From an uncultured Sporosarcina sp. (lineage in GTDB: Bacteria; Bacillota; Bacilli; Bacillales_A; Planococcaceae), in assembly GCA_948469885.1 (NCBI GenBank), contig CAOKMT010000023.1, positions 1 to 32,615 on the forward strand: a stretch of 32,615 nucleotides of DNA. Direction: 5' to 3'. Below the pieces are notes generated by a model, which did not search any database, had not been told where the DNA came from, and saw only the letters and a program-made list of their open reading frames with translations. Positions 7,819-16,241 of the stretch are shown piece by piece (the stretch's first letter is position 1; every line of letters starts with the position of its first letter). A program made the position numbers and the translations under genes.

Positions 7819-8877
7819 ATGAAAAAGTATCGTATTGATCAAAGTAAAGGTTTAGAATTTGGAATTTATACACTTGGAGATCATCTCCCGGATCCACACA
7901 CAGGAAAGCGCATTTCTGCTGAGCAACGTATTCATGAAATTATTGAGTTAGCAAAGTTAGCAGAACAAGCAGGCGTGGATTTCTTTAGTGTTGGTGAAAG
8001 TCATCAAGACTATTTTGCAACACAAGCGCATTCTGTTGTGTTAGCGGCAATTGCTCAAGCGACGCGTAAAATTAAAATTGGAAGTTCTTCTACGATTATT
8101 AGTACATCGGACCCAGTTCGAGTGTATGAAGATTTTTCAACGATTGATTTGATTTCCAATGGTCGTGCTGAAATTGTTGCAGGTCGTGCTTCTCGTATAG
8201 GGCTTTACGAATTATTAGGCTATAATGTCCGAGATTATGAAGCGTTATTTGAAGAGAAATTTGACTTATTACTTAAGATCAATGAAGAGGATGTAATCAA
8301 TTGGAACGGAGAATTTCGTGCCCCGTTAAACAATGCTGAGATTTTGCCACGACCTAAAAATGGATCGCTGCCAATTTGGCGTGCTGTGGGCGGTACTCCC
8401 GCAAGTGCTATGAAGGCTGGGTATGCTGGTGTTCCAATGATGCTCGCTACATTAGGTGGTCCTGCTAGTATCTTTAAGAATACGATTGATGCTTACCGAG
8501 ATGCTGCCAAGGGCAATGGTTTTGAGCCAGCCACTCTTCCGGTTGGAACAACTGGTTTTCTCTACGCAGCTGAATCCACACAAGAGGCAATGAAAGAGAT
8601 GTATCCATATATTAATGAAGGAATGAAGCGAACAAACGGGCAAGGTTTTCCGAAACAAGCATTCGCTCAGGCCGCAGATAAACGCAATGTAATAAATGTG
8701 GGCAGCCCACAGGAAATCATCGAAAAAATACTATACCAACATGAGTTATTTGGGCATCAGCGTTATCTTGCACAAATGGATTTTGGTGGTATGCCATTTG
8801 ATAAATTAGCACAAAACATAGAGTTAATCGGTACAGAAATATTACCAGCAATTAAAAAATATACGGCAAAAAAATAG
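7819..8877 (+). CDS. Luciferase-like FMN-dependent monooxygenase
   Basis: A 352-residue luciferase-like monooxygenase (LLM class flavin-dependent oxidoreductase), which uses reduced FMN and oxygen to oxidise an organic substrate. Family signs are the N-terminal FGIYTLGDHLPDP strand, EQAGVDFFSVGESHQDYF, IKIGSSSTIISTSDPVRVYEDF and SNGRAEIVAGRASRIG. The C-terminal region includes GSPQEIIEKIL. It appears close to the CE1758-like subgroup, whose members are paired with a dedicated FMN reductase, as here. The start is preceded by AAAGGTTG, and the next gene begins 12 bp after the stop. Probably regulated by the divergent HxlR protein. Substrate unknown. Confidence 0.9.
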   Translation: MKKYRIDQSKGLEFGIYTLGDHLPDPHTGKRISAEQRIHEIIELAKLAEQAGVDFFSVGESHQDYFATQAHSVVLAAIAQATRKIKIGSSSTIISTSDPVRVYEDFSTIDLISNGRAEIVAGRASRIGLYELLGYNVRDYEALFEEKFDLLLKINEEDVINWNGEFRAPLNNAEILPRPKNGSLPIWRAVGGTPASAMKAGYAGVPMMLATLGGPASIFKNTIDAYRDAAKGNGFEPATLPVGTTGFLYAAESTQEAMKEMYPYINEGMKRTNGQGFPKQAFAQAADKRNVINVGSPQEIIEKILYQHELFGHQRYLAQMDFGGMPFDKLAQNIELIGTEILPAIKKYTAKK

Positions 8878-8889
8878 GGGGATACGAAT

Positions 8890-9456
8890 ATGAAGATTGT
8901 AGGATTATCAGGTTCAATTGTTGGCTCAAAAACACGCACGGCTATGGATAATACAATAAAACTAATAAAAGAAAAATATCCCAATGCCGAAATTACATTA
9001 ATAGACTTAGCTGATTATAACGTTCAATTTAGTGATGGACGCAATTACTTGGAATATGAAGGTGATACAGGATTTGTTACAAAAACAATAATGGAAGCAG
9101 ATGCAATTATCATTGGGACGCCTATTTTTCAGGCGTCGATTCCAGCTACATTAAAGAACATTTTTGATTTGCTACCGGTTAATGCTTTTCGCGATAAAGT
9201 AGTGAGTATGCTTGTAACAGCTGGATCGTCAAAGCACTACTTAATTGCTGAACAGCAGTTAAAACCGATATTAGCTTATATGAAAGCACAGATTGTTCAA
9301 ACCTATGTATTCATTGAAGAGAAAGACTTCCATCGTAAAGAAATTGTAAACGACGATGTGCTTTTCCGAATTGAACGTTTAGTTGAGGATACTGTTGTAT
9401 TAACAGAAACGTATACAAATATTCGGGAAGCGAAAGAAGAGGAATACGATTTTTAA
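8890..9456 (+). CDS. FMN reductase partner of the monooxygenase
   Basis: A 188-residue NADPH-dependent FMN reductase with the flavodoxin-like fold, expected to supply reduced FMN to the monooxygenase encoded 12 bp upstream. It shows the phosphate-binding loop GLSGSIVGSKTRTAMD (residues ~5-20) and the flavin-contact segment GTPIFQASIPATLKNIFDLLP (~76-96). The ribosome-binding site AGGGGGAT sits 7-8 bases before the ATG. It resembles the CE1759-like LLM-partner reductases rather than the azoreductase-like protein at 1615-2169; the two share fold but little sequence. No stem-loop follows except those of the small mobile element from 9505 on. Confidence 0.88.
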   Translation: MKIVGLSGSIVGSKTRTAMDNTIKLIKEKYPNAEITLIDLADYNVQFSDGRNYLEYEGDTGFVTKTIMEADAIIIGTPIFQASIPATLKNIFDLLPVNAFRDKVVSMLVTAGSSKHYLIAEQQLKPILAYMKAQIVQTYVFIEEKDFHRKEIVNDDVLFRIERLVEDTVVLTETYTNIREAKEEEYDF

Positions 9457-9504
9457 TTGAACAAGACACTTGCAATTGAAATGAGTAACTTCCTGCTATA
9501 TAAA

Positions 9505-9713
9505 GTGAAACTTCAATCAGTGGGGATTTTCTTCATCCCCACTGATATTGATGAACATAGGCTAAGTGCGTCACGTCCTGTGACACCGCCTATGTAACCA
9601 ACATCCCGTTGCCCCGAACCAATCGGGCTTTTACGGGCAGTTGATCTCCCGCTTAATCTTTATCGCTTTTGCTTAAATCTTGAAGTGGGAGTCTTACTGC
9701 CCGTTAATGCGGG
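9505..9713 (-). mobile_element. 209-bp non-autonomous IS200/IS605-type element
   Basis: A gene-less segment with the same architecture as the TnpB element at 2563-3923. At the left end (high coordinate) TTTAT (complement of 9714-9718) precedes a nested stem. Its outer arms are ACGGGCAGT/ACTGCCCGT (9633-9641, 9696-9704) and its inner arms CTCCCGCTT/AAGTGGGAG (9646-9654, 9683-9691). The inner right arm AAGTGGGAG is identical in both elements, while the outer stem has changed on both sides, so pairing is conserved. A second hairpin (ACATAGGC/GCCTATGT, 9555-9562 and 9588-9595) follows. The right-end hairpin is ATCAGTGGGGAT/ATCCCCACTGAT (9516-9527, 9535-9546). The right boundary, TTCAC at 9505-9509, is inferred by analogy. 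Confidence 0.6.
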
Positions 9714-9756
9714 ATAAACAGAGTAAGAAAACTAAAGATGAAAAGGATGGGAAAGA

Positions 9757-9803
9757 TAAAAAAGCCTAATTCCTCTTTCTTTTTCAGCGAGGAATTAGAC
9801 TTA
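9757..9803 (-). terminator. Terminator of the sigma/anti-sigma operon
   Basis: A 12-bp stem (GCCTAATTCCTC at 9764-9775 with GAGGAATTAGAC at 9789-9800, one wobble pair) is followed on the minus strand by a T run. It lies 54 bp after the anti-sigma stop. Confidence 0.85.
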
Positions 9804-9856
9804 TGATTCTCCACAAACGCGCCGGATTGTGGAAGATTTTATTTTTGTTATTTGAG

Positions 9857-10705
9857 TTAGTCTAATATGTTTTTCACTGGTTTTGTAATACGCTTTTGAA
9901 TAAGCCAGCCCCCTAAAATGAACGTAGTAATGATGATAAACACAATCGGTAACTGAAAGACTGTCCATGTAGAAGGTGCATAATGTTTAATTTGGTGTGC
10001 ATTTTCAATTGTACCAAGATAGGAATCCTGATATTCATATTGCACTATCCATTGATCATTTGCCATTGCTACAGTTCCTATATCATAATCACTCGGAATG
10101 ATTGTCTCCGTTACCTTCCCATTTTCTCCAATGACAAGTACCGCTTTTGAATAGTCAATAGGAAAAATATTTGTTGGACCTCCTTTTAAACGTGTGACAT
10201 CATCTATATTTTCCGTAGAAAATACAGCTAAATGCTCTAGTTCCCCACCATATTCTTGGAAAATGGATTGGAGTGCTTTTTCATCTATATTATCTTGTGT
10301 CGATAATACTGCGAATGTCTTTTCCATAATATCCTGTTTATGCTGTTCAATTATCTGCATCTCTTCACGTCCATCGTCAAGATCAGACAATATGCTTAAA
10401 GAGTATATAAAAAATCCAACCGTCACGATGAGTCCTACCCAAAAAGAAATACCAATAAGTTTCGTGAAAGTTTTCTGTGCATTAAAAAAATGTGAGACTT
10501 TTAGAAAAGGTTTTTTTTGTTCTATTCGATCTGAAATTTCTGGTTGCTCTTGAATATCAAATTCTCCACGCATTTGATTGAGATATTCAGTACATTGTTG
10601 GCACGTGGTGATATGTTGCTCTACAAATCTTGAGCTTTCTTCACTACACAGATGATCTATGTAAGATGGTAGTAAATCACGTACAATATAACATTCATTT
10701 TTCAT
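9857..10705 (-). CDS. Anti-sigma factor with zinc-finger domain, membrane-anchored
   Basis: A 282-residue anti-sigma factor. The N-terminal ~50 residues form the zf-HC2/ZAS domain with H-x3-C-x2-C in EQHITTCQQC, the motif that binds and inhibits an ECF sigma factor. Two membrane segments follow: one near residues 82-107 (GISFWVGLIVTVGFFIYSL) and one near the C-terminus (FQLPIVFIIITTFILGGWL). About 130 residues of extracellular sensor-like sequence lie between them. The C-terminal anchor is unusual for the simplest anti-sigma factors. It overlaps the sigma gene by 11 bp. The signal it senses is unknown. Confidence 0.85.
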   Translation of the reverse strand: MKNECYIVRDLLPSYIDHLCSEESSRFVEQHITTCQQCTEYLNQMRGEFDIQEQPEISDRIEQKKPFLKVSHFFNAQKTFTKLIGISFWVGLIVTVGFFIYSLSILSDLDDGREEMQIIEQHKQDIMEKTFAVLSTQDNIDEKALQSIFQEYGGELEHLAVFSTENIDDVTRLKGGPTNIFPIDYSKAVLVIGENGKVTETIIPSDYDIGTVAMANDQWIVQYEYQDSYLGTIENAHQIKHYAPSTWTVFQLPIVFIIITTFILGGWLIQKRITKPVKNILD

Positions 10706-11177
10706 CTCTCATCCCTCGCTCTCTCAATTTTAACTTGGCCCTATAAAAGGTCACTCTTGCCCAATTCTCATTTTTTCGGTGTATTTCCCCAATTTCTTTA
10801 AAGGTCAAGCCCCCAAGTATACGAAGTAATACAATTTCTTTATGCGGTTCCTTTAACAAATGAATCAACCGGTATAGTTCAATTTTATTTTCACTTTCGA
10901 TTAGATTGTCTTCTTCTGAAGGTAGTTGGTTCAGTAGATGTGATAATTGCGGTTGTTTTACTTGTTTATCCACATATTTATAATATGTATACTTGGCAAT
11001 TTGGCAAAGCCAAACTGACATTTTGCATTCCCCATTATAAGTGTCGATTGAACGAACAGCCTGATAAAAAGTCTCTTGTGTTAGTTCCTCTGCTATGTCT
11101 ACATTACGACAAAGGACCATTAAATATTTAAAGACCTGATCAGAATATTGTTCATAGACTTCCGTAAGCTCGCCCAA
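10695..11177 (-). CDS. ECF-type RNA polymerase sigma factor
   Basis: A ~160-residue ECF sigma factor. Region 2 is seen in YSDQVFKYLMVLCRNVDIAEELTQETFYQAV and region 4 in LKEPHKEIVLLRILGGLTFKEIG followed by WARVTFYRAKLKLRERG. The frame is open to 11216, but the best start is TTG at 11177: it is preceded by AGGGGGGAGA with 3-6 nt spacing and gives the normal N-terminus. It overlaps the anti-sigma gene by 11 bp, the usual arrangement for a sigma factor and its inhibitor. A possible TTGTAA/GATATA promoter lies at about 11190-11220. No clear ECF-type AAC…CGT autoregulatory promoter stands out. Confidence 0.9.
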   Translation of the reverse strand: MGELTEVYEQYSDQVFKYLMVLCRNVDIAEELTQETFYQAVRSIDTYNGECKMSVWLCQIAKYTYYKYVDKQVKQPQLSHLLNQLPSEEDNLIESENKIELYRLIHLLKEPHKEIVLLRILGGLTFKEIGEIHRKNENWARVTFYRAKLKLRERGMRDEK

Positions 11178-11321
11178 TGTTCTCCCCCCTTTCAACCTAT
11201 ATATCCAAAAAACCATCGTTTCGTTACAAAGTTTTTATATTTTTTCATTCGCAGTATTTTAACATTTTTACATGTGATCACTACAAGTAGTAAAAGCTTT
11301 CTTAATGAGCCAATAATACAA

Positions 11322-11364
11322 TAAAAAAACCCGGACTGTTGATTTATCAACTTTTCGGGTTTAA
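11322..11364 (-). terminator. Terminator-like hairpin
   Basis: AAACCCG and CGGGTTT (ends at about 11327-11333 and 11355-11361) enclose a second GTTGAT/ATCAAC pairing. On the minus strand the stem is followed by a run of T residues, so it would end a transcript coming from the right. Confidence 0.6.
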
Positions 11365-11424
11365 TCAGTTATTAAATTTCAGTTTTCAATAAAACTTTAC
11401 TAGCGTCGCATTAAATAATTGTAA

Positions 11425-11453
11425 AAGCATCTTACTATTTAAGTAGGATGCTT
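11425..11453. terminator. Hairpin downstream of the small hydrophobic ORF
   Basis: AAGCATCTTACT and AGTAGGATGCTT form a near-perfect stem with a 4-nt loop. It is bordered by T-rich sequence on both strands, so it may terminate in either direction. It lies 46 bp after the stop of the 27-codon frame. Confidence 0.55.
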
Positions 11454-11498
11454 CTTTCTCTTGAAAACTCAATACTTTTTACTCGATACATCTCATCT

Positions 11499-11582
11499 TC
11501 AAATGTGTAAGTAATACAAAAACGTCCTAAATACAATAAGTAACACTAAAAGTACTATAAATATTATTAAAAACTTATCCAT
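11499..11582 (-). CDS. Putative 27-residue single-membrane-span peptide
   Basis: An ATG at 11582 with GAAAGAGAG seven bases upstream opens a frame reading MDKFLIIFIVLLVLLIVFRT followed by FLYYLHI and a TGA. Residues 4-18 are almost all Ile/Leu/Val/Phe, followed by an Arg, the pattern of a small inner-membrane protein or type I toxin-like peptide. Terminator-like hairpins follow at 11425-11453 and 11322-11364. Nothing shows that it is expressed, and AT-rich DNA yields such frames by chance. Confidence 0.35.
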   Translation of the reverse strand: MDKFLIIFIVLLVLLIVFRTFLYYLHI

Positions 11583-11928
11583 AATACTCTCTTTCATCTA
11601 GTTTTATTTAATATTTAAAAATTCATGTTACCGTTACCACCGGCAATCCAAATCTCCGACAATCAGTGTTTGATTATCTCATACTCTTTATTAGCCTATT
11701 CCATTACTAACAAATTTAATTAAACTGCTATGTCAAGAATTTGTCCTTAAGTATTTAGATTATATGAAAACTAATTTTACTTATGACCTTGATTTCCCCC
11801 ATCTCTTAACTTTATTTAATACGTTTGAATGTTAGTTCACTCGCCTAGTCACACATTAGGAATTTCCTTTGATCTATGCAATAATAATAGAACTAACGTT
11901 TCTATCATTAAGGAAAAGAGGTGTTCCT

Positions 11929-14070
11929 ATGAAACCCGTCATCCTCGCCGAAAAACCATCCCAAGCAAAAGCATACGCAGACGCTTTTACTGTCAAAAGC
12001 CGCCACAAAACACATATTGAGCTGGCACAAAGTAAACTGTTTCCACACGGGGCATTCATCACATGGGGCATCGGTCATCTTGTTGAATTGAAAGAGCCAA
12101 AAGCGTATGATGCGCGATGGAACCGGTGGACACTTGGGAGCCTACCGATCCTCCCCGACCGCTATGAATTTCAAATTGCGAAAGGCAAATATGCGCAGTT
12201 CCAAGTTGTTAAGAAATTGATCCATTCAGCAAATGTGGTCATTAATGCCTGCGACGTGGACCGTGAAGGCTCAAATATTTTTTATAGTATTTTCAACCAA
12301 ACCGGCGCGCGCAATAAAATTATAAAAAGGCTTTGGATCAATTCACTAGAAGTCGATGAAATTCGGAAAGGGTTTATGAACCTGCAAGATAACAGGAAAG
12401 ACTTGATGCTTTACGAGGAAGCGAAAGCGCGACAAATTAGCGACTGGCTCGTCGGCATGAACGGTTCCCGCCTGTACACGCTTCTGTTGAAAGCAAAAGG
12501 TTACGAGCAAGTCTTTCCGATCGGCCGTGTGCAATCACCGACCGTTTACCTCGTATACGAACGACAAAAAGAAATCGAGACGTTCGTGTCCGAACCGTTT
12601 TTTGAAGTGGATGCATCATTTACAGCCGAACAAGGTGTGTATAAAGGGAAAGCGAAAGTAAGAATGAAGAAGCGGGAAGAACTTGTAGCATTACTGAATA
12701 AACACGCAATCCGCCCTAACTCTCCCGGTGTCATTACATCCGTCGAGAAAAAAGACAAGCGGATTCCGCCACCACAGCTTCATTCCTTGTCGACATTACA
12801 AGCGACTGCGAATCGGCTATGGAAAATGAGCCCGGCGAACGTGTTAAAAACGATGCAGAGCTTGTATGAAAAAAAGCTCGTCACCTATCCACGTACCGAT
12901 TCACGCCATATTACGACGAGTGAATTCGCTTATTTGGTCGACCAAGTTGAAAAATATCAACAACTTATTAAACAGCCATTCCCGGTCCACTCACGCCAAC
13001 CGAAAAAGCGGTACGTCGACAATGCGAAAGTCGCCGAGCACTACGCCATCATCCCGACGAAAAAAGTGCCGACGGATGCCGCACTCGCTAAATTACCGCC
13101 GAATGAGCGCAAACTTTATGAGGAAGTTGTTCGAACGACGCTCGCCATGTTTCATACAGATTATTTGTATACCGAAACGAAAGTGACAACAAACGTTAAC
13201 GAATTACCGTTTTTCACGACCGGGAAAACAGAACGGGACAAAGGATGGAAAGCCTTGTTTCCGTCGCCTAAAAAAGAACAAGAGGAAGCGTTGCCGCCTC
13301 TCCGCCAAAACGAGTCTGTCGCAAGTGATATTCGCATCCATGAAGGAAAGACGACACCACCGAAACCGTATACAGAAGGACAACTCATTACCTTGATGAA
13401 AACATGCGGTAAGTTCGTGGAGGATCAAGACGAAACGGAAATCTTACAAGAAATCGAAGGACTCGGTACGGAAGCGACACGAAGTGGGATTATCGAGACG
13501 ATCAAAAAGCATGGCTATATCCAAGTGACGAAAAATATCGTCTCTTTAACCGATAAAGGACGCATTTTATGCGAAGCGATCGAAGGAAGTTTGCTCGCAA
13601 GTCCATCCATGACCGCGAAGTGGGAAACATATTTACGTAAGATCGGAAATGGTGAAGGGGCTGGCAAACATTTTCTAGATAACATCGGAAAGTTCATCCA
13701 TTCATTGATAGAAACGGTGCCTCGTCAAATCGAGTCGGCTTCATTCCAAGTGAAACATATTCCGTCGACTAAGAAAGCGACGACGAGGCGGAATGTAGAA
13801 GTCGCCCCTTGTCCGACATGCAAAAAAGGCATGATTGTAACACGTAAAGGTTTCTACGGCTGCTCATCCTACAAAGAAGGGTGTAAACAGACATTCCCGG
13901 GGATTTTTCTGAAAAAGAAACTGACACCTACGCAAGTGAAATTGCTTTGCACGAAAGGACGAACGAATGTCATAAAAGGATTCGTCGCAAAAAGCGGCGG
14001 CAAGTTCAATGCTACGCTTGTTCTAGAGGGAACGGCGCTTAAACTGGAGTTTGAAAATGAGAAAAACTAG
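11929..14070 (+). CDS. topB: DNA topoisomerase III
   Basis: A 713-residue type IA topoisomerase (TopB), which relaxes and decatenates DNA by single-strand passage. The Toprim domain is shown by VILAEKPSQAKAYA at the N-terminus (Glu8) and by ACDVDREGSNIFY with Asp109 and Asp111. The active-site tyrosine is Tyr320 in LVTYPRTDSRHIT. A C-terminal zinc-ribbon (CPTCKKG…GCSSYKEGC, ~residues 625-650) is typical of the Bacillus enzymes. Length matches the family. The frame is open to 11869, but the ATG at 11929 follows AAAAGAGGTGTTCCT and gives the family's N-terminus. It stands alone, with higher GC than the AT-rich DNA before it. Confidence 0.95.
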   Translation: MKPVILAEKPSQAKAYADAFTVKSRHKTHIELAQSKLFPHGAFITWGIGHLVELKEPKAYDARWNRWTLGSLPILPDRYEFQIAKGKYAQFQVVKKLIHSANVVINACDVDREGSNIFYSIFNQTGARNKIIKRLWINSLEVDEIRKGFMNLQDNRKDLMLYEEAKARQISDWLVGMNGSRLYTLLLKAKGYEQVFPIGRVQSPTVYLVYERQKEIETFVSEPFFEVDASFTAEQGVYKGKAKVRMKKREELVALLNKHAIRPNSPGVITSVEKKDKRIPPPQLHSLSTLQATANRLWKMSPANVLKTMQSLYEKKLVTYPRTDSRHITTSEFAYLVDQVEKYQQLIKQPFPVHSRQPKKRYVDNAKVAEHYAIIPTKKVPTDAALAKLPPNERKLYEEVVRTTLAMFHTDYLYTETKVTTNVNELPFFTTGKTERDKGWKALFPSPKKEQEEALPPLRQNESVASDIRIHEGKTTPPKPYTEGQLITLMKTCGKFVEDQDETEILQEIEGLGTEATRSGIIETIKKHGYIQVTKNIVSLTDKGRILCEAIEGSLLASPSMTAKWETYLRKIGNGEGAGKHFLDNIGKFIHSLIETVPRQIESASFQVKHIPSTKKATTRRNVEVAPCPTCKKGMIVTRKGFYGCSSYKEGCKQTFPGIFLKKKLTPTQVKLLCTKGRTNVIKGFVAKSGGKFNATLVLEGTALKLEFENEKN

Positions 14071-14383
14071 GCGGCACTGTAACGTGATTGGGACAGGTTA
14101 TTGAATGGGATCTAGATAGGAAAATCGCAAGAGAACCAATCAAAATTTAATGCCCACTTTCGTCGAAACCACGCTTTTGACGATAGTGGGCAATTCTTCA
14201 GTGTTTAAGTTAATGTATTGGTGATACCCTATGCCAATATTATTCCCCTTCCAAAAAGAATGTTTCTTCACGTTTTACAGCGTTTTTGAGTGGGAATCTT
14301 TATGTCAACATATATAGTTATAGTACCGAACAGAAATTCATTAATGACCCAACATTAAAAGACAGGCATTAGAATACTTTATT
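14071..14383. other. Intergenic region between convergent genes
   Basis: Contains the hairpin at 14151-14192. The rest (14193-14383) has no coding frame or repeat that I can support. Confidence 0.5.
14148..14198. terminator. Hairpin between convergent topB and esterase genes
   Basis: TGCCCACT (14151-14158) pairs with AGTGGGCA (14185-14192), extended inward by TCGTC/GACGA. Sequence on both sides is only moderately T-rich, so it could serve as a weak terminator for either gene. Confidence 0.5.
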
Positions 14384-15652
14384 TTAATCAATTACATCTG
14401 TAGGTGTTGCTTCTTTTAGAATAATTATGCCGTCATAGGCCTCATTAGGTATCATTTCAATCGTGTAGAACATTTTTAATAGCGTTTGCCAAGAACGAAA
14501 GTCGTCCCCTACGTTTACCATTTTTTGTTCGCTTCTTATAATGTCCGACAATTCTTTTGACTCACTAGCTTTTTCAAAATCAACGTAAAAGATATTTGGC
14601 TTTACTGCACTAAATGCACCAACTAAATCATTATGATTCTTTATCCTATAATTCTTTCTTTTATCAGATCCGCGGTTTAAGGCCTGAAATTCGCTATTCA
14701 TTAAGTCGGTACCAATTGCAAAGTACTCGGCCCCATATAACTCATCTAAATAACTTCCCATCGATTTATAACCAGCTAATGAAGCAGACGTTTTTTCGAT
14801 ATGCCCATTATGTCCAGAGAAGAATACCTTATCATGACCACGGGCCGCTTCAAATTCAACAATCCATTGTAAATTGTCCGCTAAATACTGATCGCGAAGT
14901 TGTTGGTAGTTTCCCTCATTTAGAAATAGCTCTGTTCGTTGTTTCATAAGTTGTGCATATTCTAAAGCCAAGGCAAACGCATCTGATGATGAACGTTCCT
15001 TATAAGCTACTTCGTTTGATTGCAGATCAAAAATAATATTATCGAGCACCTCGTAAATTTTTTTCAGTTGCTCCGTGGATAACGATCTCATTGTATTATT
15101 TGAAGCATGTTCTAGTTGAACTGCATATTTTTGTTCCGCATCCTTGTTAACCACTTCATAATAGTCAAGCAAACCTTTTTTACTGGAATCATATCGCTGC
15201 ATATCATTTCCGTAAAAATATATTTTCTCATCGTCACTGGCCGTAGCATTGTAATCACGCATCCATTGAACAAGATCGATCATTTGCTCCGTTTTATAAA
15301 TGCCGTAATCAAGCGCATTCACGGCTTCTTCTGCAGTACCTTTTCCAGCTAAAATGAACTGATTAATTTCCTGTCCTCCTCCAAAATCCCCTTCTATTAC
15401 AAATACACGGACATGTTCATTTATAATTAATGCTTCAAATACATCTTTTTTCAACTTCTGAAGTTCTACATTCCCATGTGTCGCCTCTCCCAAGCCAATT
15501 ATTCTTACATCATCCGGAATATTAATTTTTTCAACAGGCGAAATATATTTTTCTGCTTCTTCAAATACTTTACGATTATTACTGCACCCTAATAAAACAA
15601 TCATGAGACAAATAACAGCTAATAAAAATGGTTTCTTTTTAGAAAAGTGCAT
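14384..15652 (-). CDS. Erythromycin esterase-like lipoprotein
   Basis: A 422-residue member of the erythromycin esterase family (Ere/succinoglycan biosynthesis hydrolase fold), exported as a lipoprotein. The N-terminus has a basic stretch, a hydrophobic core and the lipobox LLGC at Cys23. The family motif GLGEATHGN (~residues 53-61) carries the catalytic-type Glu and His. FVIEGDFGGG and IYFYGNDMQR follow, and FFSGHNGHIEK lies further on. True Ere enzymes are cytoplasmic macrolide esterases, so a surface lipoprotein version probably has another substrate. It starts 19 bp after a DUF2812 gene controlled by PadR, with GAGGGG as ribosome-binding site. No resistance phenotype should be assumed. 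Confidence 0.85.
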   Translation of the reverse strand: MHFSKKKPFLLAVICLMIVLLGCSNNRKVFEEAEKYISPVEKINIPDDVRIIGLGEATHGNVELQKLKKDVFEALIINEHVRVFVIEGDFGGGQEINQFILAGKGTAEEAVNALDYGIYKTEQMIDLVQWMRDYNATASDDEKIYFYGNDMQRYDSSKKGLLDYYEVVNKDAEQKYAVQLEHASNNTMRSLSTEQLKKIYEVLDNIIFDLQSNEVAYKERSSSDAFALALEYAQLMKQRTELFLNEGNYQQLRDQYLADNLQWIVEFEAARGHDKVFFSGHNGHIEKTSASLAGYKSMGSYLDELYGAEYFAIGTDLMNSEFQALNRGSDKRKNYRIKNHNDLVGAFSAVKPNIFYVDFEKASESKELSDIIRSEQKMVNVGDDFRSWQTLLKMFYTIEMIPNEAYDGIIILKEATPTDVID

Positions 15653-15671
15653 ATTTAAATCCCCTCATTGT

Positions 15672-16241
15672 TTATTTTTCTTTTAACATTGAATACTTTC
15701 GATAAGCTTTATAGAAACTGATGCCAAAGAAAATAGCCATCAGGACAGGAAGCGATCTTAAAAGAGCAAATGGGGTTTCGAATAAAAATGCTTTCCAAAA
15801 TAATGAACCTTTCATATTCCAAAGACCTTCTGTTAAATATAAACCAGAATCTTTTAAAATCATATATGAATAAATCAATGACAGTATAGCGAAACTTGAT
15901 GAATAACTCATCAATCTTTTATAATAATTCCCCTTTGATTGGCGATCCGAGAAGATTTCATTTTGATTATCATCTTCTTTTTGCCAATAGTGTTTTCCAC
16001 CAAATTGCGACCCCTTTATACAGTTCCAGCCGAAATCCTCATAAATCCCTTTGTATTCCATGAATCTATTCTTTGATAAATAATCTTGATAATCCAGACG
16101 CATTACATATCTCTTGTCAGTTTTTTCGAAAGTGTATATTCCTAATCCACTAATATTTGTACAATGATAGCCTTTTTGTAATTGATCGTTCAGCCATTTC
16201 TCCTCTTTTTCCATATCAAAAAATGTTTTACATTTCTTCAT
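15672..16241 (-). CDS. DUF2812 domain membrane protein
   Basis: A ~189-residue DUF2812 protein: a soluble N-terminal domain of about 110 residues (FFDMEKEEKWLNDQLQKGY, YEDFGWNCIKG) followed by two membrane spans near residues 115-135 and 155-180 and a basic tail. The family is almost always found after a PadR regulator and its function is unknown. The frame can start at GTG 16250, but the ribosome-binding site AAGGAAG at 16251-16257 would then touch the codon; the ATG at 16241 has 9-nt spacing. It overlaps the PadR gene by 14 bp. A second, diverged copy is at 25425-26150. Confidence 0.85.
   Translation of the reverse strand: MKKCKTFFDMEKEEKWLNDQLQKGYHCTNISGLGIYTFEKTDKRYVMRLDYQDYLSKNRFMEYKGIYEDFGWNCIKGSQFGGKHYWQKEDDNQNEIFSDRQSKGNYYKRLMSYSSSFAILSLIYSYMILKDSGLYLTEGLWNMKGSLFWKAFLFETPFALLRSLPVLMAIFFGISFYKAYRKYSMLKEK

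Larger units (their letters stand above)
11217..11928. other. 700-bp AT-rich intergenic region
   Basis: Between the sigma gene and topB. It holds a hairpin at 11324-11364, a second at 11425-11453 and a 27-codon hydrophobic minus-strand frame (11499-11582). The remainder, about 11600-11900, is AT-rich, with no frame or repeat that I can support. Confidence 0.5.

Noticed and set aside
14384-15652. Macrolide-resistance gene
   Set aside because: The family match is real, but the lipoprotein signal and the PadR-DUF2812 context make a cytoplasmic macrolide esterase unlikely, so resistance should not be inferred.
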